From assembly GCA_902490585.1 (NCBI GenBank), contig CABUEI010000021.1, positions 1 through 33,301 of the forward strand: DNA of 33,301 nt, given 5' to 3'. This DNA comes from an uncultured Oscillospiraceae bacterium (lineage in GTDB: Bacteria; Bacillota; Clostridia; Oscillospirales; Ruminococcaceae). The translations under genes and the position numbers were made by a program. Position 1 is the first letter of the stretch, and each line of letters opens with the position of its first letter. Shown in pieces: positions 15,443-24,091 of the stretch. The notes beneath the pieces are model-generated. The model saw nothing but the letters and a program-made list of their open reading frames with translations. It did no database searches and was not told the DNA's origin.

Positions 15443-16618
15443 TTACTTGTTCATGATTTCGAGATTCTTGCTGATAAGCTCGCATCTCTGCTTTACGCAG
15501 TCAACCGAGCGGAGCGGATCTGTAGGAGTATTGAATGTATAATCCATCAGCTTGTCGATCGTTGTAGCCGCAACATGAAGTCTTGTATCAGAAGAAGCAT
15601 AGTAGATGTAAACATCATTGTTTTCAGTAACAACAGCACCGTTTGTGAAGCATACGTTCGATACGTCGCCTACACGCTCACCCTTGTGAGGAGCTATGAA
15701 CAGACCTGAGGGTGAAGCGATAAGCTTTGACGGATCGTTGAGATCAGTAGCAAATACATAGATTACATATCTCAGACCTGCCGCAGTGTTACGGACGCCG
15801 TGTGCAATGTGTATCCATCCCTTTGGTGTCTTTATCGGAACAGCGCCTGCACCGTTCTTGACTTCTGTTATAGTGTGGTACTGTCTGGGTGAAATTACAA
15901 CCTCTTCTGTGCAGATAACGGGATCATTGATATCCTCACACAGACCGAAGCAGACGCCGCCGCCTGAACCTGTCTGAATGAAATCATCCTGGGGACGTGT
16001 ATAGAAAGCATATTTGCCGTCAACAAATTCGGGGTGAAGAACTACGTTTCTCTGCTGAGGTGATTTTGACTTTAAGTTAGGTAAACGCTCCCATGTCTTT
16101 AAGTCCTTTGTACGCACGATACCTGCCTGAGCTACTGCGGCAGAAAGGTCGTTGCTGTCCTTGTCCTTGCTCTCAGAGCAGAATACACCGTAAATCCAGC
16201 CGTCCTCATGCTGTGTAAGACGCATATCGTATACGTTTGTTTCTTCCTTTTCTGTATCGGGGAGCTGAACTGGGTAGTCGTGGAAACGGAAACCCTCTGT
16301 GGGCTTGTCGCTCTCTGCAACTGCGAAGAATGACTTTCTGTCATTGCCCTCAACTCTTGCTACAAGATAATACTTGCCGTTAAGATAAAGCGCACCGGAG
16401 TTCAGTACAGCGTTTATGCCAAGACGCTCCATAAAATAGGGGTTTGTCTTGGGGTTCATGTCGTACTTCCAGAAGTAAGGAGCATGATCAGCTGTCAGAA
16501 CGGGGTTTACATATCTGTCATATATGCCGTTATAGCAGTCAGCAACGGCGTTCTTTCTGTTGATAAGACGCTCGTAGTCGTCTATCACTCTCTTCTTGTT
16601 TTCTTCAAATAAGCTCAT
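15443..16618 (-). CDS. GH130 4-O-beta-D-mannosyl-D-glucose phosphorylase
   Basis: The enzyme splits mannosyl-beta-1,4-glucose with phosphate to mannose 1-phosphate and glucose, the intracellular last step of beta-mannan use. The 391-residue protein resembles the GH130 subfamily 1 enzymes of Ruminococcus albus and Bacteroides: N-x-V-L-T-A-D-H-A-P-Y-F-W near residue 38, R-x-G-I-N-A-V-L-N-S-G-A near 65-76, and E-T-N-V-Y-D-M-R-L-T with D131 at the expected general-acid place. It has no signal peptide, consistent with a cytosolic enzyme. It is alone: no cellobiose 2-epimerase, mannanase or transporter is adjacent. A promoter and a terminator bracket it. Confidence 0.93.
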   Translation of the reverse strand: MSLFEENKKRVIDDYERLINRKNAVADCYNGIYDRYVNPVLTADHAPYFWKYDMNPKTNPYFMERLGINAVLNSGALYLNGKYYLVARVEGNDRKSFFAVAESDKPTEGFRFHDYPVQLPDTEKEETNVYDMRLTQHEDGWIYGVFCSESKDKDSNDLSAAVAQAGIVRTKDLKTWERLPNLKSKSPQQRNVVLHPEFVDGKYAFYTRPQDDFIQTGSGGGVCFGLCEDINDPVICTEEVVISPRQYHTITEVKNGAGAVPIKTPKGWIHIAHGVRNTAAGLRYVIYVFATDLNDPSKLIASPSGLFIAPHKGERVGDVSNVCFTNGAVVTENNDVYIYYASSDTRLHVAATTIDKLMDYTFNTPTDPLRSVDCVKQRCELISKNLEIMNK

Positions 16619-16679
16619 TTATTAACTACTTTTCCTTTCGGTTTAGTTGTGTTAGCTATCGGTTATAGCCGCTTTTTAG

Positions 16680-16708
16680 ATTATACAACAGTTAAGCGAA
16701 AAATGCAA
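16680..16708 (-). promoter_or_regulatory. Promoter of the GH130 gene
   Basis: On the minus strand TTGCAT, 17 bp, TATAAT, about 60 bp before the ATG. The leader contains a small inverted repeat (GGCTAT ... ATAGCT near 16653-16669), which could be a regulator site. Confidence 0.7.
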
Positions 16709-16753
16709 TACTTTTTCTTAAATTTACTTAAAGAAATTTAGATTTTAGGTTAA

Positions 16754-17353
16754 TTATTCTTTTTCTGTTTTTTCAGACGCTTCCGATACAGCCGAGTAAG
16801 TATAATCAGAAATATTCGTTTTGAATATCGTTATATATATTCCAACTCCGCACAGGGCGCAGAACAGAATGTTGAAAATCATACTTATTGTAGCTGATGT
16901 GCTGCTGTATGTCAGTGCTGAGCTTAACTGCATTACCGTTATCAGCAGATCAATAACCCCTGCAAGTATGAATGACACAGCCGCCGCAGGCCTGGCACCT
17001 TTTTTCTTTACGGCACAGACGTTGGTGGCGATCGCCATACCGATATTTATACACAGAATGATAAAGATTATAAGCACCGTGATAAACATTATCGCCGATT
17101 CGGGCAAAGCAAAATCGTCAACCTTTGACGGATCGGTTATAAAGAATATCGACCGCAGAAGATCCTGTAAATACAGCGGATACAAAGCCGCTGTGATAAC
17201 CGCATTAGCATACAGTGCGATTACGCTTGCTGTCAGAAACAATTTGCCCTTATGCAGTTCTTTCTGCTGACGTTCGAAAAACTCCTGTTCCAGCTTTTCT
17301 TTCTGCTCTTTTGTGAGTGCATCATCGGAAATGATTATGTCCTGCTTTTTCAA
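16754..17353 (-). CDS. Four-span membrane protein of unknown function
   Basis: The 199-residue protein has a polar, glutamate/lysine-rich N-terminus (about residues 1-37, possibly helical), four hydrophobic segments (about 39-60, 88-112, 122-143, 152-174) and a short charged end. I do not recognise a family. The start is TTG with GGAGGG just upstream. It lies 27 bp after mscL on the same strand and is probably cotranscribed; no terminator separates them. No catalytic motif is visible. Confidence 0.75.
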   Translation of the reverse strand: MKKQDIIISDDALTKEQKEKLEQEFFERQQKELHKGKLFLTASVIALYANAVITAALYPLYLQDLLRSIFFITDPSKVDDFALPESAIMFITVLIIFIILCINIGMAIATNVCAVKKKGARPAAAVSFILAGVIDLLITVMQLSSALTYSSTSATISMIFNILFCALCGVGIYITIFKTNISDYTYSAVSEASEKTEKE

Positions 17354-17380
17354 TTTGCCCTCCGTAGAAATGTATGTATC

Positions 17381-17941
17381 TTATTCGGTAACTGTTTCAG
17401 GCTCTTTTTCTTCTTCCTCGCATTCTGCTTTCACTGCAGATTCGCCTTTAAGAAGGTCACGAATCTCGGTGAGAAGCTCTATCTGAGGATCGGGCTTCGG
17501 CTCTTCTTTAGGCGCTTCCGCTTTCTTTCTCTTGAATGCGCCGAGTACCTTTATCAGTATGAATACCGACAGTGCGATGAGTAAAAAGCTGATAACGGAA
17601 TTGATGAATGCACCGTAGCCGATAGCAACTTCGGGCTCGATAACTTCTGTGCCCTCTTTTACAGCCGCCTTTAGTACGATTTTAAGGTCCGAAAAGTCAA
17701 TCTGACCTGTAATCATACCGAGTGCAGGCATGAGTATGTTGTTTACAAGCGATGTTACGATTGCGGTGAAAGCGGCACCGACAATCATACCTACTGCCAT
17801 ATCCATTACGTTGCCCTTGGATATGAAGTCCTTGAACTCGCTTACAAACTTGATCTTTCCTACCTTTTCAACACCCTGACCTACTGCCTTGAACGCCTTT
17901 ACGTCACGCAGATCCTTGTGTTCTTTCTTTTCCTTTGCCAT
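17381..17941 (-). CDS. mscL: Large-conductance mechanosensitive channel MscL
   Basis: MscL opens a large pore under membrane tension to release solutes during osmotic downshock. The 186-residue protein contains the core F-K-D-F-I-S-K-G-N-V-M-D-M-A-V-G-M-I-V-G (from about residue 36), the first span, the second span near 113-135, and the C-terminal helical bundle. It is longer than the common 130-150 residues because of a basic N-terminal extension of about 30 residues and an acidic C-terminal tail. AGGAG precedes the ATG. It follows rnr by 27 bp. Confidence 0.95.
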   Translation of the reverse strand: MAKEKKEHKDLRDVKAFKAVGQGVEKVGKIKFVSEFKDFISKGNVMDMAVGMIVGAAFTAIVTSLVNNILMPALGMITGQIDFSDLKIVLKAAVKEGTEVIEPEVAIGYGAFINSVISFLLIALSVFILIKVLGAFKRKKAEAPKEEPKPDPQIELLTEIRDLLKGESAVKAECEEEEKEPETVTE

Positions 17942-17968
17942 TTTATTATTCTCCTCTCAATAAATTAT

Positions 17969-20110
17969 TTAATCGGCTTTATTGCCGTTAGAGTCATCTG
18001 TATAGACCTTGATAAGTTCAAAGTCAATCTGTCCTAAGTTGACATTTGCGTTGATGCACTTTACACGCACCTTGTCGCCTATAGTATACATAGTGCCGGC
18101 TACACCGTCATAAAGAGCGATGCCGTTCCTTACCTCGAAGTAATTTTCCGACAGTGAGCGTACATCTATTTTGCCCTCTACCGTGTTCGGCAGTTCAACG
18201 AAAAGTCCGCTTCCGATAACACCTGAGATAATACCGTCAAATTCTTCTCCTATGTGCTTTTTCATATATTCAGCCGCATAGAAGTCTTCACAGCTTCTTT
18301 CCGCCGCTACAGCGGAAAGCTCTGTCTTTGTTGCCTGAGCCGCCGCTTTGACAGAGAATTCGCCGTATTTCTTTTTCAGCTTGTCCGCACCTTTTCTTGA
18401 AACATAGTCGGTTAAGATACGGTGGATAGAAAGGTCGGCGTAACGTCTTATGGGCGATGTGAAATGTGCATATTCTTTCATTACAAGTCCGAAGTGACCT
18501 ATGGGCTGTTCGGAGTACTTAGCCTTAGCCATAGTACGCAGTACAATACGGTTGATGATCACATTTCTGGGATCGTCCGCAGTTTCTTCAAGCAGTTTCG
18601 CAAATGTCTTTGCGTCCGCCTTTTCATTTATTCCGAGCGGATTTATACCAAGTGCCTCAAGAGTTGTTTTCAGCGATTCGATCTTTTCGGCAGGTGGATT
18701 TTCATGCACACGGTAAACAAATGGGATTTCTTTTTTCATACCGACCTTAGCGGCGGAATTGTTTGCCATAAGCATGAATTCTTCTATGATACCTTCCGAA
18801 ACGCCCTGAACTCTGGGCTTGATATCAATACATATACCGTTCTCATCACAGATTACCTTGCTTTCGCTCGACTGGATCTCTGGCGCACCTCTGTCCTTGC
18901 GCTTCTTTATCAGTATCTGTGCAAGTTCGTTCATAAGCGGTATGCAGTCTATGACATCCTTGTATTTCTTCTTTATCTGAGCTGTTGCCGTACCGTCAAG
19001 TATAGCATTTACTTCACTGTAAACACCCTGTACTCTGGAGCGGATAACTGTCTTTGCAAACTTGTATTTCTTTACCGTACCCTTGTCCGATATCTCCATA
19101 AGGCAGGAGAATGCAAGTCTGTCCACTCCGGGATTGAGTGAACATATACCGTTGCTGAGTTCTTTTGGGAGCATAGGTATAACCTTGTCGGCAATATATA
19201 CGCTTGTACCTCTTTCAAATGCGTCATTATCAAGCGGTGAACCCTCTGTTACATAGTGGCTTACATCGGCAATATGAACACCGAGCTTATAACCGCCGTC
19301 GATGCGTTCAACACTTATTGCGTCATCTATGTCCTTTGTATCTGCGCCGTCAATTGTGAAGATAGGCAGGTCACGCAGGTCAAGCCTTTTAGCCGCCTGC
19401 TTTTCGTCTATAACAGCATTTACATATTGTTTTGCCTGATTGCGAGCCTCTTCGGAGAAGTCAACGGGGATGTTGTTCTGAATGAGGTATGCTTCGGTTG
19501 CGGATTTTGCGTACTCGCTCGAACCCAGCACCTTTACTATATCGACAATATGCTCTGAGTGGTGTTCTCCACGCTTTCTTATTGAGAAAAGCACCTTGTC
19601 ACCCTCTTTTATCTGCTCTTTGACTTTAAGGATAGTGAGGGGAGGGCAGCCCAGAGAATCGGGCAGAACTTTCAGCATCATGCCCTCTTTTACGATAACG
19701 CCGCCGAACAGTTCTTCCGACTGGTCGAGTACTGCGAGTACCTCTGCGGTAGCGCTTCTTTGCTCGGTCTTTGCGGCAACCTCACGGGCAATGACCGTAT
19801 CGCCGGGAACTGCGCCTTTGAGCTTTCCGCCGCTTACAAAGCAGTCCTCACCTGTTGTAAGGTTTGTAACAAAGCCGAAAGTGCGTGACAGTGTGGCTAC
19901 CTTTCCTGCAAAGACTGTGCGCATATCGCTGATATAAAGCAGGTCGCTCTTCGCCTTGAAAATTGTCCTCTGACGTATCATTATTTTTGCCGTGTTTTTC
20001 AGTTTATCAAGATATTTTTTCGGCAGATTGTTTTTATTTGCTATCTGCTTGAGTGACATTCCCCCGCCATTTTCAAACAATGTGGCGATAATAAGTGTTT
20101 CTAAATTCAA
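17969..20110 (-). CDS. rnr: Ribonuclease R (3'-5' exoribonuclease)
   Basis: RNase R degrades structured RNA and tagged mRNAs. The protein (713 residues from my preferred start) has an N-terminal winged-helix region, cold-shock domains, the RNB catalytic domain with I-D-G-A-D-T-K-D-I-D-D at about 253-263 (aspartates 254, 257, 260, 262, 263 around the metal site), H-F-T-S-P-I-R-R-Y-A-D-L near the end of RNB, and a C-terminal S1 domain. I prefer the TTG at 20110 because AAAGGA lies 7 bp upstream; an ATG at 20155 would add 15 residues but has only a weak site. It lacks the lysine-rich tail of Escherichia coli RNase R. Confidence 0.95.
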   Translation of the reverse strand: MNLETLIIATLFENGGGMSLKQIANKNNLPKKYLDKLKNTAKIMIRQRTIFKAKSDLLYISDMRTVFAGKVATLSRTFGFVTNLTTGEDCFVSGGKLKGAVPGDTVIAREVAAKTEQRSATAEVLAVLDQSEELFGGVIVKEGMMLKVLPDSLGCPPLTILKVKEQIKEGDKVLFSIRKRGEHHSEHIVDIVKVLGSSEYAKSATEAYLIQNNIPVDFSEEARNQAKQYVNAVIDEKQAAKRLDLRDLPIFTIDGADTKDIDDAISVERIDGGYKLGVHIADVSHYVTEGSPLDNDAFERGTSVYIADKVIPMLPKELSNGICSLNPGVDRLAFSCLMEISDKGTVKKYKFAKTVIRSRVQGVYSEVNAILDGTATAQIKKKYKDVIDCIPLMNELAQILIKKRKDRGAPEIQSSESKVICDENGICIDIKPRVQGVSEGIIEEFMLMANNSAAKVGMKKEIPFVYRVHENPPAEKIESLKTTLEALGINPLGINEKADAKTFAKLLEETADDPRNVIINRIVLRTMAKAKYSEQPIGHFGLVMKEYAHFTSPIRRYADLSIHRILTDYVSRKGADKLKKKYGEFSVKAAAQATKTELSAVAAERSCEDFYAAEYMKKHIGEEFDGIISGVIGSGLFVELPNTVEGKIDVRSLSENYFEVRNGIALYDGVAGTMYTIGDKVRVKCINANVNLGQIDFELIKVYTDDSNGNKAD

Positions 20111-20182
20111 AATGTTTTCCTTTCTCTGTGCGGTTGTTCCTTTACCGCTGTTCATAATCTTCTTTTTCTTCTAATCTATTTT

Positions 20183-20211
20183 ATTATAATACATTTTACG
20201 ACTTTTTTCAA
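20183..20211 (-). promoter_or_regulatory. Promoter of rnr
   Basis: On the minus strand TTGAAA, 17 bp, TATAAT. The predicted start near 20176 leaves about 65 nt before the preferred TTG codon. Confidence 0.75.
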
Positions 20212-20352
20212 TAGTTTGTTGCGGCATTTGAGGTTTATCACAGGCATTAACAGGTATATTCCCGAAACGTTACTAAAATCTAAAAAATAAAATACAGTGA
20301 AATAATAGAAAGCAGGTGAATCGTTGATATCATTGATTTTTATACAACCCTC

Positions 20353-20381
20353 TTGACAAATCACAACAGCAGGCATATAAT
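20353..20381 (+). promoter_or_regulatory. Promoter of the riboswitch-ribU unit
   Basis: TTGACA, 17 bp, TATAAT, a perfect consensus, with the riboswitch beginning about 10 bp downstream. Confidence 0.85.
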
Positions 20382-20390
20382 ATAAACGTA

Positions 20391-20591
20391 ATCTGTTTCA
20401 GGGCGGAGTGAAATTCTCCACCGGTGGTAAAGTCCATGAGCGCAAAGCACTTGCGCCGATTCGGTGAAATTCCGAAACCGACGGTATAGTCCGGATGAAA
20501 GAATCAGAAATGCTTGACCGCAAATCTTTTGTTCAAGCGGTTCGACACTTTTGAGAAAAGGTAAGCCCCGAATCTTCGGGGCTTTTATTTT
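20391..20591 (+). promoter_or_regulatory. FMN riboswitch (RFN element) with terminator
   Basis: The aptamer (about 20391-20512) shows the RFN core in order: AGGGCGGAGTGAAATTCTCC, ACCGGTGGTAAAGTCC, then GATTCGGTGAAATTCCG, AACCGACGGTATAGTCCGG and ATGAAAGAATCAG. The expression platform follows, ending in an intrinsic terminator (AAGCCCCG / CGGGGCTT, 20563-20584, then T-rich). FMN binding should favour the terminator and shut off riboflavin uptake when flavin is plentiful. Confidence 0.96.
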
Positions 20592-20644
20592 TTGGCGAAT
20601 AGCTGAAAGTCACCTTTGGAGCAGATATAGAAAGGATGATTTTT

Positions 20645-21274
20645 ATGCAGACACAAACCACACATTCCGCAGAAAACAAGGCACGCTTTGCCTTTGACAC
20701 GAGAAAGCTCGTGTTCACGGCACTGCTTGCGGCTATCTCTTCGGTGCTTATGCTGTTCAGCCTGAAAGTACCGCTTATGCCGAGCTTTATTTCGTTTGAC
20801 TTCTCGGATTTCCCGGCAGTTATGGCTTCGCTCACAATGGGACCGATCTCGGGTGTATTTGTATGCCTTGTGAAGAACATTATCAATCTGTTTTCAAGTA
20901 ATACAGGCGGTGTAGGCGAGCTTTCAAACTTCATTTTAAGCTGTTGCCTGGTTGTTCCGGCGGGCATTATCGGCAGGAAGATAAATACTTATAAAGGTGC
21001 GATAATCGGCTGTGTTATCGGAAGCGTTGTAATGGCACTGCTCAGCATCGTATCGAACTACTTCATTGTTTATCCTATCTATGAGAACTTCTTACCGATA
21101 GACGCTATAATCGGTATGTACAAGGCTATAAACCCGAATGTAAACGGACTTCTTGATTGCCTTATCGTTTTCAACTGCCCGTTCACGCTGATAAAGGGAC
21201 TTATTGCATCGGCACTCTGTATGCCGCTGTATAATGTGTTAAGACCTGTATTCAACTCTTACTACAGAAAGTAA
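20645..21274 (+). CDS. ribU: Riboflavin transporter RibU (ECF S component)
   Basis: The 209-residue protein has a short polar N-terminus and about six hydrophobic segments, the S-component plan, with R-K-L-V-F-T-A-L-L-A-A near residue 20 and F-D-F-S-D-F-P-A near 51 that are typical of RibU. It would bind riboflavin and work with a shared ECF energising module encoded elsewhere. Control by the FMN riboswitch directly upstream makes the substrate call firm. I chose ATG 20645 since AAAGGA lies 8 bp upstream; the ATG at 20636 overlaps that site. A hairpin terminator follows. Confidence 0.95.
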   Translation: MQTQTTHSAENKARFAFDTRKLVFTALLAAISSVLMLFSLKVPLMPSFISFDFSDFPAVMASLTMGPISGVFVCLVKNIINLFSSNTGGVGELSNFILSCCLVVPAGIIGRKINTYKGAIIGCVIGSVVMALLSIVSNYFIVYPIYENFLPIDAIIGMYKAINPNVNGLLDCLIVFNCPFTLIKGLIASALCMPLYNVLRPVFNSYYRK

Positions 21275-21313
21275 TTTTAATCTTGTAAATACGGCGCAAA
21301 GCCTGTAATAATG

Positions 21314-21346
21314 CCCTGTGAATCGGTTTGCTGTCACAGGGTATTT
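21314..21346 (+). terminator. Terminator after ribU
   Basis: An 8-bp stem (CCCTGTGA / TCACAGGG, 12-nt loop) followed by TATTTT, 40 bp past the ribU stop. Confidence 0.7.
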
Positions 21347-21443
21347 TCGTATAACGCCCCCTAGACTGTGCTTTTGGTTCAAAAGAGATAAAGCGTTGAA
21401 TACAGAAAATCGACAAACACTTTATTTTGCCAATAACATGTGA

Positions 21444-21449
21444 TATAAT
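21444..21449 (+). promoter_or_regulatory. Extended -10 promoter before the split gene
   Basis: TGATATAAT (TG-N-TATAAT) at 21441-21449 with no good -35 box, about 145 bp before the ATG at 21596. The region 21350-21595 contains nothing else I can name. Confidence 0.4.
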
Positions 21450-21595
21450 GAAAACATTGTAAAAAGATTTTATAAATTTCATGACGATTACGAACGTATG
21501 CTTTATAAAAATTTAACAGTTTGTTCAAGAAATTTATAACGTTAAGCGGCATCGGAATTAAGTTGTTGTAAACTAGGAAAAGGTGGAATATTGAT

Positions 21596-22291
21596 ATGGG
21601 CGATATAAGCATTATGGCAAGAAGATTGACAGATGATACAATTCAATACGGTTGGTGTGGAAATGGTGGATATTTTTGTAACGTTGGTGATACATTACTA
21701 AATCAATACAATTCACCGGAGATGGTAGATTATCTGTTTTCACTCGGCGAACTGCAGTTTCTTGGTATGCCTCACAGTGAAAACGGCGGATACGGTTTTC
21801 TGCATACAACGGTATTGAATAATACCCTGCATAGCATAGGGAATAGTTAACGTGAAATGTTCAGTCAGGTAGCATTTGCGGATTACGGATATTTTTATGA
21901 CTCCGACAACAGATGGTATTATGTCATTCCCGGTCCGGTTCGTGTAAAAATGCCGCTCATGCTTATAAGTAACAATCTTGATAATAGGGATCAAGAATTC
22001 GGATTCTGTAAGGAAGTTGAAAGAACAGTGACTAAAAATGTACTTGAGTTTTTTCTTTCATCATCATCCGCACAAGAGAAAATGGATTTGATGAAGCTTG
22101 ATACAGAACAATTAAGATCTGCATTCGCCGAGAGAAATTATGATATGTATAATTGTTGGAATAAATACAGGTTCGTTTTTAAAACTCTTGATGATTGGTG
22201 CGTTATTGATTGTGATGAAGAATATAAAAACGTTATCGGCTGCAAGTTGAAATTAAAGAGCGACACTCATATTGAAACTATCAATTGGTAA
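21596..22291 (+). pseudogene. Conserved-looking cytosolic protein split by one in-frame TAA
   Basis: Two reading frames, 21596-21850 (84 residues) and 21857-22291 (144 residues), lie in the same frame and are separated only by a TAA at 21848-21850 and two codons (R-E). Read through, they give a protein of about 231 positions with coherent composition: an N-terminal M-G-D-I-S-I-M-A-R-R-L-T, then F-A-D-Y-G-Y-F-Y-D-S-D-N-R-W-Y-Y-V-I-P-G-P just after the stop. GAA to TAA would be a one-base change. AGGTGG precedes the ATG at 21596; the second half has no ribosome binding site at its ATG. No membrane span or known catalytic motif is visible. I do not recognise the family. The sequence is AT-rich compared with the housekeeping genes. 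Confidence 0.65.
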
Positions 22292-22555
22292 ACTGAAAAG
22301 TTAGCATTCTTTTTATGTTAAGTTGAAGCTTAACGGATTCAAGTTTATTTTTTTGATGTGCCGGAAAAATTGGTTGCTTATTTCCCATTTAGTCCTGCCG
22401 GCACTACGAGCAAAAATATCATTATAACTCTCTGTATGTATATTGTGATTGCTTTTAATTCCAACAATATTGATCTGACCGCAATCCGCACGAAATTAAT
22501 TTCAGTTTACGATTTTTTTTGGCGTAAAGCATTACCATTACAATCCGATTACTAA
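22292..22555. other. Gene-free stretch between the split gene and a terminator
   Basis: About 260 AT-rich bases. A 65-codon frame is open at 22358-22555 but lacks a ribosome binding site and any family resemblance, so I do not call it. Confidence 0.5.
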
Positions 22556-22594
22556 AAAACCTCCCGTTGCAAACCGTATGCAACGGGAGGTTTT
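22556..22594 (-). terminator. Strong bidirectional terminator
   Basis: A 16-bp perfect stem (AAAACCTCCCGTTGCA and its complement) with a 7-nt loop has T-runs on both strands. It closes the minus-strand group that ends with the B3/B4 protein and would also stop plus-strand transcription from the split gene. Confidence 0.85.
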
Positions 22595-22692
22595 TTTAGA
22601 AAAGTAAATTTTTCATTTTCGGTGTCACCGATAAACAGTAACCCACAACATTTTAAATAACCGCTTCGTGCTGTCAGTTTTTTTGCTACTGC

Positions 22693-23370
22693 TCATACAA
22701 TCTGAGGAATAACTATCCTGCCTGTTCCGCCGCAGTATTTTACTGTTGTATCAATTACTTTCTGAGCGGTTTCAGTCAGAAGTTCATCGGGGGTGGCTTC
22801 ATTGCCCTGAATGATGTAGAACACATTTACTGCATCCTCGTCAACTGCGGTCTTGTTTACCTGACGTATCTCAAGTCTGCAAAGGACTTCGTTTGAATCG
22901 TCACAGTAGCAGTATTCGTGAGGTGCAACTGCAACAGGTTCCGATTGACCGAGCGGAATATATTTTTCTGTGCCGTCGGTGAAACGAAGGGTAACGTTGC
23001 CATCGGTCTTGTCAATATTGTGTGCACCGAGGGCAAGTTTGATTTCAAGTGAAATAATATTGTATATATCAACAGCACGGTTTATAAAAAACATATCATG
23101 ATGTTTTATAAGCAACTTGATAAGATTTTCACTGGCAGGAATGTTCTTGCGACGTTTAACGTCTACATTATCATGAAGAATGTTGAATCCCTCAAGAACG
23201 GGATCGGCGTGAACATCTATATCCTTGTACTTGTTGTACAGCTCTTCTATTTTTGAAGTACGGTATGCCTTCCATTCTTCGTTTTCACCGTGATTGTCCA
23301 TATTCTCGACAACGGCAAAAACAATTTTTACACCGCTGTCAAGAACAGCCTTCTGTACGTTAAAATTCAT
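22693..23370 (-). CDS. B3/B4 (tRNA synthetase editing-like) domain protein
   Basis: The 225-residue protein matches stand-alone B3/B4 domain proteins, which resemble the editing module of the phenylalanyl-tRNA synthetase beta chain. Visible family features are P-A-S-E-N-L-I-K-L-L-I-K, the F-I-N-R-A-V-D-I-Y-N-I-I-S-L-E block in the middle, L-A-L-G-A-H-N-I-D, R-F-T-D-G-T-E with P-L-G after it, and a late K-Y-C-G-G. Substrates of the stand-alone proteins are not settled; clearing mischarged tRNA or binding amino-acid-like ligands are possibilities. ATG 23370 has AGGTGA 6 bp upstream; the GTG at 23379 overlaps that site. It overlaps the preceding membrane-protein gene. Confidence 0.88.
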   Translation of the reverse strand: MNFNVQKAVLDSGVKIVFAVVENMDNHGENEEWKAYRTSKIEELYNKYKDIDVHADPVLEGFNILHDNVDVKRRKNIPASENLIKLLIKHHDMFFINRAVDIYNIISLEIKLALGAHNIDKTDGNVTLRFTDGTEKYIPLGQSEPVAVAPHEYCYCDDSNEVLCRLEIRQVNKTAVDEDAVNVFYIIQGNEATPDELLTETAQKVIDTTVKYCGGTGRIVIPQIV

Positions 23371-23695
23371 TTTTATCACCTGATATCTTTTTGTTTTCGC
23401 TTGTGCGTAAAGTGTGCATGGGGTCTTTTATCAGCAGGGCGATAACCCATACAGTGAGTGCAAGTGCAACAACTGACATTCCGAGAAAGCTATCGTTCAG
23501 CATATCCTGTGCAGATACTTCAAAGAAAGCAGGACCTGCGTTCAGATATTCCACTACAGCGTCTACAAGCCACATAAGCGACGCTCCCCAGAACATATAC
23601 ATCAGAAGATTTATCTTAATCTTTCTTGCCTTGCCGGATACATACCACACAAGTGTTGAAACTACGGCGGCAAATATAGTTATCAGAAGTGTCAT
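23360..23695 (-). CDS. Small membrane protein in the CO-dehydrogenase-like gene group
   Basis: From the ATG at 23695, which overlaps the stop of the upstream gene (ATGA), the product has about 111 residues with three hydrophobic segments: T-L-L-I-T-I-F-A-A-V-V-S-T-L at the start, one near residues 30-45 and one near 70-90; the end is polar and charged. A longer frame from 23770 would add 25 basic residues inside the upstream gene and is less likely. I do not recognise a family. Its size and topology resemble those of the upstream partner, so the two may form a membrane pair. Confidence 0.75.
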   Translation of the reverse strand: MTLLITIFAAVVSTLVWYVSGKARKIKINLLMYMFWGASLMWLVDAVVEYLNAGPAFFEVSAQDMLNDSFLGMSVVALALTVWVIALLIKDPMHTLRTSENKKISGDKNEF

Positions 23696-24072
23696 GCTTT
23701 TGTACCACTTTCTGCGGTATCTGCGTTTTTTGCGTGCAGTTTCGTTGAGATGAGAACATACGCTACCCATACCGCTGTTACAAGCAGAGCCATTGATGTA
23801 CCCGAAACAGCCATTTCTCTGAGCATTTCCGTTGTCTGCTCAGGGTCGGATGCGGCAGTAAGGAACGGGAAAAACGGGGTTATCTCACCGTGCCATATAT
23901 GTTCAAAGGCGAGCAGTCCCGAACCGCCCCAGAGAAGACCGTTCAGCACACCGAGTTTTTCGGAGAATTTCAGTGATATTTCACTGCCGCCGGTGTTTCC
24001 TTTCTTTTTGATTATCTTCTGTACAGCGGTTGTGACAATTGCCTCAGCCACAGGAACTACAAAACAAGCCAT
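23692..24072 (-). CDS. Small membrane protein following the CO-dehydrogenase-like gene
   Basis: The 126-residue product starts M-A-C-F-V-V-P-V-A-E-A-I-V-T-T-A-V-Q-K-I, continues with a lysine-rich loop (K-K-K-G-N), a segment L-N-G-L-L-W-G-G-S-G-L-L-A-F-E-H-I-W-H-G-E near the middle (notable histidines and glutamates next to a hydrophobic helix), and a last span near residues 90-110. AGGAAGG precedes the ATG. It lies 19 bp after the cooS-like gene and overlaps the next gene by 4 bp, a clear operon. The H-I-W-H-G-E part could bind metal or haem but this is only suggestive. Confidence 0.8.
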   Translation of the reverse strand: MACFVVPVAEAIVTTAVQKIIKKKGNTGGSEISLKFSEKLGVLNGLLWGGSGLLAFEHIWHGEITPFFPFLTAASDPEQTTEMLREMAVSGTSMALLVTAVWVAYVLISTKLHAKNADTAESGTKA

Positions 24073-24091
24073 ATTTTAAAACCTTCCTTTT

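Noticed and set aside
15396..15485. A longer start for the DinB-like protein
   Set aside because: It would begin inside the GH130 gene and run through the terminator hairpin, while a good ribosome binding site precedes the ATG at 15395.
18422..19141. 239-codon plus-strand frame
   Set aside because: Antisense to the RNase R catalytic region, which has clear family motifs; no ribosome binding site.
22358..22555. 65-codon plus-strand frame ending at a strong terminator
   Set aside because: No ribosome binding site, no recognisable composition; the terminator is explained by the minus-strand genes.
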